Source of the DNA: Cricetomys ansorgei
Taxonomy: Eukaryota > Chordata > Mammalia > Rodentia > Nesomyidae
DNA length: 64,000 nucleotides
Reading direction: 5' to 3'
NCBI GenBank assembly: GCA_026225945.1
Contig: JAMJFZ010003581.1
Coordinates: 12,187,001-12,251,000, forward strand
The notes beneath the pieces are model-generated. The model worked only from the letters and a program-made list of their open reading frames with translations, did not search any database and was not told where the DNA came from. How positions within the stretch are numbered: the stretch's first letter is position 1; each line of letters starts with the position of its first letter. Shown here one piece after another: positions 57,800 to 64,000 of this stretch. The position numbers and the translations under genes are program-made.

Positions 57800-58155
57800 T
57801 GCAGTTGGTGTAGTTGGCTTTCTGTTCTTGTGACAGAATAATTGAGATAAATATCCTGAAAGTTTCTGGCTTCAGAGTTTTCACTCCATGGGTGTTTGGT
57901 TCTATTATGTCTGGGCCTGTGACAAAATGTATCATGATAAAGAATCCATGGTGGAGAAAGCTGCTCACTCGTGGTGGCCACCAAGAAGAAAGAGAAAGAC
58001 AGGGTCCCGAGCCCTGTGTTTCCTCCAAGGGCCTGCCCCAGTGATCTGATTTCCTTCCATTAGACCCTGAATCCTGAAGTTTTCACAGCTCCCAGCAGCA
58101 TCCCAGACTGGAGACCAAGCCTTGAACACACGAAGCTGGACACTCTAGAGCCAAG
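57800..58155 (-). mobile_element. Ancient MaLR/ERVL-type LTR, antisense
   Basis: 'ggctttctgttcttgtgaca', 'gaataattgagataaata', 'ctgggcctgtgacaaaat' and 'ccaagccttgaacacacgaa' follow the same old LTR class as 5325. Strongly diverged. Confidence 0.6.
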
Positions 58156-58659
58156 CTAACAACTGACACTGAGCACAGTCACAGAGGAGCTTTATGGATA
58201 TCTGTATTTCAAAACCATCAGTGGGTAAAAGGCAGGGCAGTTTATGCTCATTTCTTCCTAGTTCCTGAGCGACTAGTTCAGCATTCCACTTGGGGTTCGT
58301 ATTATGTGATCTCTCTGTGAAGCTCTGGCCAGTATTTTCACGGGTGCAGTTGGGTTGGATCCAGACTCTGGAGCTGGGGAGGGCTAGCTCTCTCCATGCT
58401 GGGATGGTGAGTCATCGAGGCCAGTGAAGAGATGAGCTGTGATGGTGGTTACTAAGGATCGATCATAAGCCTTTCAAGGATTTAATTGTATTTGCTAAGT
58501 ATGATGGAGACACACCTCTGAATATATCCATGAGGCGTTTCCTGAAAGGATCAACTGAGGGAGAAGCTCCCTTCCCAAGGATCAGGGGGCATTGTCTAAT
58601 TATCTGCTAAAATATTGAGTATCTTATTGGCTTGACCTTGTGAAGGTCACATGGCTGTA
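58156..58659. other. Mostly unassigned; LTR-like fragment near 58470-58580
   Basis: 'gacacacctctgaatatatc' with 'gaggcgtttcctgaaagga' and 'tcaactgagggagaag' resembles a plus-strand rodent LTR. Too short to assign. Confidence 0.35.
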
Positions 58660-59055
58660 ATGAATTCATGAGCATAACAGCCATGTAATGGCCAGAAGAT
58701 GGCATTATACAAACTCCTCCCTAATCTCTAGTTCTTACGGATTTTGTTTTCTTTTTGCCTCCTCTACAATGTTCCCAGATTCTTGGTGAGGGGGCTGGTA
58801 GGTGATGTAGATGTCCTACTGATGGCTGAGCATTCAACAGTTATTTATTCTCAGCATTTTGGCCAGTTGTGAGTCTTCACAATGACTGCTGCACCCTGCG
58901 GAAGGAGTGTGCCGACCAAGGTTGAGAGCAGCACTCATCTCTGGACATAAGCATAAGTATGTAGAAGGCAGTCTGACCACATGTCCATTTAGCAAAACAG
59001 CAGCAATACATCCCCCACTAGGACCTATGAATGATTAATCTTTTCAGAAGGGCGT
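58660..59055 (-). mobile_element. L1 3' UTR fragment, antisense
   Basis: 'gtaatggccagaagatggca', 'gccagttgtgagtcttcaca' and 'gttgagagcagcactcatct' match the antisense 3' UTR of Lx-type L1, similar to 7640-7830. Confidence 0.65.
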
Positions 59056-59116
59056 TGTGACTGTTGATGGAGAGCAGATGACAGAAGATGAAAGGAGGAA
59101 TCTGAGACATTAGCTT

Positions 59117-59683
59117 TGTGCTGTTAGGGTTTTGTCAACTTGACACAGGCTAGAATCATCTAGGAAGAGGGAGCATCAGTTGAGGAATTGTCTCCAACAG
59201 TTTGGCCTGTAAGCAAGTCTATGGGAGCATTTCCTTGATTAATGACTGATGTGGGAGGGTCCAGCCCACTGTGGGTGGCGCCACTCCTGGGCAGGTTGGT
59301 CCTGCATTGTATAAGAAAACAGGCTGAGCAAGCCATGAGAAGCAAATGTGTAAGCTGTATTCCTCCATGGTCTCTGCTTCAGTTCCTGCTTCAGGGTTTC
59401 TGGCTTCTCTCAATGATGGACCATAATAATTGTTAGCCAAATAAACCTTTTCTTCCCCAAGTTTCCTCCTCAAGTTTGCTTTGTTTTTGTTTTTATTTTT
59501 GAGACAGGGTTTTTCTGCTGTAACTCTGGCTGTCATGGAACTTATTCTGTAGACCAGGCTGGCCTCGAACTCACAGAGATCCACCTGCCTCTGCCTCCCA
59601 AGAGCTGGGACTAAAGGGATGTGCCACCACTGCCCACCCTTGACCATGATCTTTATCACAGCAATAGGAAGCAAACTAGAACA
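59117..59683 (+). mobile_element. MaLR LTR (MT-type) carrying a B1
   Basis: Starts 'tgtgctgttagggttttgtc', with 'gtcaacttgacacaggctag', 'cccactgtgggtggcgccac' and 'agccaaataaaccttttctt' (poly(A) signal), ending 'aactagaaca'. Interrupted by a B1 at 59482-59636. Flanking 5-mers agctt (59112-59116) and agctc (59684-59688) are a 4/5 match. The 151-aa minus-strand frame 59674-59219 is read across these two elements and is not a gene. Confidence 0.92.
59482..59636 (-). mobile_element. B1 SINE, antisense, inside the MaLR LTR
   Basis: T-rich tail complement, then 'gagacagggtttttctgctg', 'agaccaggctggcctcgaac' and 'ggatgtgccaccactgccca'. The extra 'accactg' near the end is the form usual in cricetid B1. 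Confidence 0.96.
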
Positions 59684-60094
59684 AGCTCTGACTAAATAGG
59701 CTGTGCCTGTTGGTGTGGTAAGAAGTTGAATTGTGACCTTATTAAATCAGGGCTGTTAGGCTGTTAATAACTGGGTGTGGGATGTTTAAATAAAAAAAGG
59801 AAGCAAGGAGGATTCCAAGAGTTTTGGCCTGAGCAGCCAGAAAAAGAAAAATGACTCACTAAGGCTAAGTTCTCTTCTTTTGGTAAGGCCTTATCTCTTT
59901 TGCTAATAGAAAGCTTCTGGTGAGCAGAATCTTCCATTGTCAAATCCACTGAATTGAAGTCAGATGTGATGCATAACATATGTTCACATAATTTGTCTTA
60001 TAGCTATTGCATATAAGTAGGCTGAAAGTTAAAATTTTAGTTATAGTATCTGTAAGAAAAAAGTCAGAATTAACCCCAAAGGTAATGTCAAGAG

Positions 60095-60098
<4 letters not shown>
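59684..60098. other. Unassigned sequence
   Basis: No repeat or gene recognised. Confidence 0.4.
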
Positions 60099-60163
<65 letters not shown>

Positions 60164-60310
60164 AACAGAGAGAGAGGGAGAGGGAGGAAGAGAGAGAGAC
60201 AGAAAAGGAGGGAGAGGGAGGAAGAGAGAGAGACAGAGAGGGAGGGAGGAAGAGAGAGAGACAGAGAGAGAGACAGAGAGGGAGCGAGGAAGAGAGAGAG
60301 AGGAAGGGAG
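60099..60310. repeat. (TG)n(GA)n compound microsatellite
   Basis: About 24 TG units (to 60149) followed by 160 bases of GA/GGGA/GACA units. The Cys/Val and Glu/Arg-rich frames of 76-118 aa are artefacts. Confidence 0.97.
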
Positions 60311-61569
60311 AATGTGTTGGGGGAGGGTTTAAAATGTTCTTATTTTTAGTAGTCCTTCAGTGAGAGGCAGTCAGGATTCACAACATGATACTTCAGGATA
60401 TTTGAGATTCTTAAGATGTTGCCATGCCAGTTTTCATTGTTATTGATGCTGAACTCTCTAAGAAAATCTCTGGCTCATGCAAAAGGTCCTGAAAGATTCT
60501 GATGATTTATGAAACAAAAAGACTTCCTAGATGCTTGTGAAGCTACACCGATGGCTTTGCTGAAGGCAGTGTGAGCGATTACTACAGTACCTGGGGCACG
60601 TACCTGGCTGCTTTCTCTTCCATTAACAAGTTGTGAAAAACTCTTGATGGAGCTTTTAGCTGTAAAGCATCTTAGAGTGTAATCTGTTTTTAGAAGATTA
60701 ATTTTGTCTGACATTGAGAAGCAAATGATAAACAGCTTATAGGAGACCAGAGAAACAGACAGCGTTTCAGTTGAGAATGCCAATATCATTCTATATTTAG
60801 GGAAATTTAGCAGGAGAAGAAAGTCTGATGAGAAAAATGGGCTGAGCCATGTTTATTGGATGAAATTAGAATATTCTTGCCAAGGTGTGTTCAAGGGGAG
60901 GAAATAAACAGGATCTTCTCAGTCTAAAAATGCAAGGCGTATTATTTCAGAAGTACTTTTTGCTGTTTATATAATTATCAGCAAAGTTATATGTCCTAAA
61001 AACCAACCTTAAACTTTATCTGTTTGGCTGTGCATCATCCTGGGCCTTGAGTAGAGGAGACTCAAGTCTTAATGAAATCTGGGGTCCAGCCAAGAAGGAT
61101 CTGGGAAATCTAGTTGGCAGTTTTACTTGGGACAATGCTCTTAATTACAATGAAGAAATCATCTGATGTGCTCTCTGCCTTTGAAGGGAGTGCGATTAGA
61201 TGGTAAAATGTTCCATGTTGTGATTTATAACCTTAATGACTTGGGTCAAAGCATGTTGTTCTCAGTAAAGTCAGTAAGAATATCCCGGCTGAGCCAGGGA
61301 AGCTGATTCTGATTTAGCGCTGCTCAGGGCAGACACAGAATGATTAGCGAACGTGAACACCCAGATTATGCCTGTGGAAAGACGCTCTCGATGACAAATA
61401 ACAGTCTGCAGAGTTTTAGACAGACAGGCGCTGTGGGAGGATATGCTACTTACCCAGGGGATGGAAACATATGACATTTACCTCCTCGAGGAGATGTTAC
61501 AGATGGAAACATTAGGATTCCAGAGGAGTTTTTAGATACGCTTACAGATAACACTCGTGGAAGTTCGGG
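60311..61569. other. Repeat-free interval, candidate conserved non-coding DNA
   Basis: 1.25 kb with no repeat recognised. CpGs are retained at 61310-61560. A 104-aa minus-strand frame (60789-60475) is open but has no domain or signal peptide I can see, and no splice context that convinces me. Confidence 0.4.
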
Positions 61570-61593
61570 AGCTTCTGGAATCTTCCAGAAGCT
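61570..61593. promoter_or_regulatory. Perfect four-unit heat-shock-element palindrome
   Basis: TTCTGGAATCTTCCAGAA at 61573-61590 is four contiguous alternating nGAAn/nTTCn pentamers with the correct 2-base spacing. This is the canonical binding site of HSF trimers. It lies inside an 11-bp-arm inverted repeat (61570-61580 with 61583-61593). The sequence match is exact; occupancy and function are not shown, and no promoter or gene is visible nearby. Confidence 0.5.
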
Positions 61594-62049
61594 TTAGAGT
61601 TTCATTTCATTCACTTGTCATTCATTGATTGTGAATCTGATGTGCTACTCAGGAGGTCTTAAAGCCACCTCGTTCATGTGGTAACTCAGGGAAACCAGGC
61701 AGGATGAAGGGATCCTATGCTTATTTATTAATTCAGTCAACATTACTCACAGCCATTCACAGACAATAGGGCTAGGCAATGATGAATAAGAAATGAAGGA
61801 CATTTTTCCATATTGCCATTCTCTGGTAAACAACCATGGTTATTACTGTGTTCTCCCAGGCTACATGGATCCCGGCTGATGCGGTAAGGCGTTAAGTCTA
61901 ACACCATGGACTTTCTCATTTCCCTCTCCTCTGGAAGGGTGAGACCTCTATAATAAAATGGCTGGCCCCTGTCACTGGGAGATCCATCTGGCTCCTGATG
62001 AGTACCAGAGACCTCCTCATTTTCTTGTTCTGTTCTTCCTGTTTAGTGC
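61594..62049. other. Unassigned sequence
   Basis: No repeat or gene recognised. Confidence 0.4.
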
Positions 62050-62310
62050 CCCTCTCTCGTGATGGCTCGTGGCTTCTGTGGCCTCAGCTGAGCCAGGATC
62101 CATACGCGCATTTCCTGCGGAGCCTCACCAGTGCCGCTCTGCAGAATTCCTTGTGGGAACTGTGCAGTTCGTTTTCTGAAGCACTCAGGGTACCGATGCC
62201 GCGCCACACTCCTGGCAGTAGATAACAGTTCTCCCTTACCTTCGGGTAATACGAGGCAGCGATATTTGTGTCATTGCCCTAAAGAGCTCCACAACAGACC
62301 TTCCCTTCCG
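62050..62310. other. CpG-retaining patch
   Basis: 14 CpGs in about 255 bases, several times the density of the surroundings and too short to be a typical CpG island. It is preceded by a pyrimidine-rich tract ending in AG (62018-62046), like a splice acceptor. Frames 61998-62225 and 62131-62412 lack any domain, so I do not call an exon. Confidence 0.4.
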
Positions 62311-62628
62311 GTTAGCTCTTCTTGCCCTGCTTCCTGCTCCCTTCTCTCTGCTCTCCCAGTTCCAGCAACACAAACTCACAGGAAATTCATGGAGGGTGGG
62401 GTTGGGGGATGACAGTTCCCAGATGGCAGCTCTTGACTCACCCCTCCTCCTCCACTGGCCAGTGGTATTTGTAGCCCCATAGGATGGAGGGTTTTAGTTT
62501 AGCAATAGACTCATATTTAGTCAACTGCACCAGGCCTGCAGCCATGTTAAAAACACTGTGGACTGGATTCTATTAATAATCTTTACTCTTGAGTCTCATT
62601 ACAAAGCATCAAAGCACTTACACAGATC
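62311..62628. other. Unassigned sequence
   Basis: No repeat or gene recognised. Confidence 0.4.
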
Positions 62629-62801
62629 AGTGGTCTCAACCCCCTAATGCTGGACCCCTTAATACGGTTCCTCATGTTGTGATGACCCCTAACCATGAAA
62701 TTATTTTCATTGCTACTTCATAACTGTGTTTTTGCTACTGAGTGTTGTCTCATTCCGAAGGCCATCAGAAATATGTGTTTTCCTACGGTTACAACCCACA
62801 G
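62629..62801 (+). mobile_element. URR1 (hAT-Charlie) DNA transposon remnant
   Basis: Begins with the inverted-repeat end 'cagtggtctcaacccc', then 'gttcctcatgttgtgatgac', 'accatgaaattattttcatt' and 'gctacttcataactgtg'. The right terminal repeat is eroded ('ggttacaacccacagg'). It is the only DNA transposon I see in the window. Confidence 0.9.
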
Positions 62802-62965
62802 GACACCTGGACACACCAAGTGCAATCAAGGCAGAATTATGTACAAATGGCCCCAGGAGCGGCTAGAATCTCAGGTAAGGATCTAATGACCTTCCTGAAT
62901 CCCTTTTCTGAGGAAATGTCAACAGACCACAGGCCACACCTGACTGTCACAGCTGATCTGTGACA

Positions 62966-63033
62966 CGGCCTGCCTACAGCTGCCTGATCTTATGGAGGAA
63001 TTTTCTTAACTGAGGTTGTCTCCTCTCGGATGG
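62966..63033 (-). mobile_element. MaLR LTR fragment, antisense
   Basis: 'gcctgatcttatggaggaat' and 'tttcttaactgaggttgtct' followed by 'cctctcggatgg' match a short antisense stretch of the MT-type LTR. Confidence 0.65.
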
Positions 63034-63487
63034 CTTTTACACTTATGAACCTCCAAACCACTAGGACATTTCTCTGAAAAAACAACCTAGTGGGATTTGT
63101 GGGCATCTAGATGAAGAGCCAAAGTTACGCCTTAGTAATACAACCTTGGCTGCGCTGTGGGCGAGCCTTATGAAGATGATTAGCCTGGGATGTATATATT
63201 AACATTTTGGTAAAAAATCCTACTTGGGAGTTCTGTGGGGTTCATTGGGACTTTTCAGACATGCTCTACGCTTACTGGCCAAGGGATTCAAACAGGATGG
63301 TCACCATTACTTGGAATGTTAGTAAGGAAATACTAGGAATGGCTATCACGCACAGACTAGGGATTCTATAGGAAAAAGCAGAGTTATGGTGGAAGGTATG
63401 GTTTTTAGGAAAAGTCCATAGAATATGGTCAGTTAAAGGCTTTTTGGAAAACATGGCAAGAGGTTCCAACTGAAAGTCTGTTTTGTT
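63034..63487. other. Unassigned sequence
   Basis: No repeat or gene recognised. The minus-strand frame 63631-63272 crosses into SINE sequence and is not supported. Confidence 0.4.
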
Positions 63488-63562
63488 TGTAGGACCAAGA
63501 ATTGAACCTAGGGCCTTGCATGTACTAGGAAGAACTTTATTGCTAAGCTGTATTACTAGCCC
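63488..63562 (-). mobile_element. ID-like SINE head, antisense
   Basis: 'gaattgaacctagggccttg' and 'catgtactaggaaga' followed by 'attgctaagctgta' and 'tagccc' are an antisense ID/B4-type head. With the adjoining proto-B1 it may be one old B4-like dimer. Confidence 0.7.
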
Positions 63563-63611
63563 TTGACCTCTGTTATTCTTCTCTTTTTGTTCTCTTCCTT
63601 CATTCCTTTGT

Positions 63612-63718
63612 TTTTTGAAACAGGATCTCATGTTTCTAAGTTGCCTAGGCTGGCCTTGAATTTTTGATCCTTTCCTCAGCTTCGTAAGTGGCTAGAATTA
63701 CAGGCTTTGCCACCCATA
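63612..63718 (-). mobile_element. Proto-B1 SINE, antisense
   Basis: 'ttttgaaacaggatctcatg', 'gttgcctaggctggccttga' and 'gctagaattacaggctttg' are a diverged B1 monomer. Confidence 0.75.
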
Positions 63719-64000
63719 TAGGCTTAGCTATAGACACAGATGCTTTTGTAAGTTAAAGATAAAGGACTACAATGGCATGATTCAGTGTGATGAGTTATGT
63801 ATGTCTCCCACTATGAACGTCAGAAAACAGAGTATTTAGAAGAACTCAGCTTTACATATGCTTGTAATGGTTTACTGTTAAAATTTGATGTTTGTGAAAT
63901 TGACTAGGTTAGAATTGAGACTGAATTACTCCAGAAGGCTTCTTGACATAATTTTCGTTTGTGTTTACTTATTATTACTTTTTAGAGACACAGGAAGGAA
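63719..64000. other. AT-rich unassigned sequence
   Basis: No repeat or gene recognised up to the window end. Confidence 0.4.

Noticed and set aside
59219..59674. 151-aa minus-strand frame
   Set aside because: It runs through a B1 and the MaLR LTR that contains it.
60007..60363. 118-aa and 76-aa frames with Cys/Val and Arg/Glu repeats
   Set aside because: They are products of the (TG)n(GA)n microsatellite.
60475..60789. 104-aa minus-strand frame in repeat-free DNA
   Set aside because: Open but without domain, signal peptide or convincing splice signals. A frame this long is expected by chance in 64 kb.
61998..62412. Possible exon after an acceptor-like tract
   Set aside because: No protein similarity is recognisable and no donor or partner exon is visible. 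Kept only as a CpG-patch finding.
1..64000. CRISPR arrays, operons, bacterial promoters or terminators
   Set aside because: Composition and repeat content are those of a rodent nuclear genome. No regularly spaced direct repeats with unique spacers occur.

Overview
The window reads as non-coding nuclear DNA from a muroid rodent, either intergenic or intronic. I found no host protein-coding exon, tRNA, rRNA or other functional RNA gene that I can support. The organism call rests on the repeats: B1, B2, B3 and B4/B4A SINEs, Lx-like L1 LINEs, MT/ORR1-type MaLR LTRs, an MT2-like ERVL and a URR1 hAT-Charlie transposon. The B1 copies end in a 'caccaCTgCCCacc' or 'accaCCTCCC' type of tail rather than the usual 'ccacgcccgg', which leans towards a cricetid (hamster, vole or deer mouse) over Mus. 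That last step is inference. No repeat library was available, so family names are from memory of consensus sequences and boundaries are usually good to about 5-30 bases.

Layout. 1-6.8 kb: mostly unassigned sequence with a few SINEs and a 0.5 kb (TG)n-rich tract that splits an ancient LTR. 6.95-19.8 kb: a deeply nested repeat complex. An antisense L1 (3' end at 6955, 5' end near 13040) is interrupted by a GC-rich 339-bp insert and by a two-LTR element. It abuts an MT2-like ERVL element with a decayed reverse transcriptase. That element carries a complete antisense MaLR provirus with a perfect 5-bp target duplication, and a second MaLR LTR sits further along. A 327-bp block is present twice here at about 97% identity. 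20.3-22.5 kb: a sense L1 3' half. 23.8-28.4 kb: L1 3'-end-like sequence with internal repeats, B2s, an MLT1 LTR in an old antisense L1, and an 0.9-kb LTR-like block. 28.4-36.9 kb: mostly low-repeat, AT-rich DNA with scattered SINEs and one MaLR LTR.

36.9-47.6 kb: a second nested complex. A MaLR LTR is split by a 5'-inverted (twin-primed) L1. It is followed by MaLR internal sequence, then an antisense gammaretrovirus-like (ERV1) pol remnant (RT, RNase H, integrase), itself split by a solo LTR. Antisense L1 sequence follows and then a sense L1 3' UTR. 47.6-64 kb: old MIRs, B4A, B1 and MaLR solo LTRs alternating with repeat-poor intervals that look like candidate conserved or regulatory DNA. The most specific of these signals is a perfect four-unit heat-shock-element palindrome at 61570-61593, with a CpG-retaining patch about 0.5 kb further on.

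Nothing here works together as a pathway. The interest lies in the insertion history, which can be ordered by nesting, and in a few repeat-free intervals. I saw no evidence of a novel defence, biosynthetic or mobile system.
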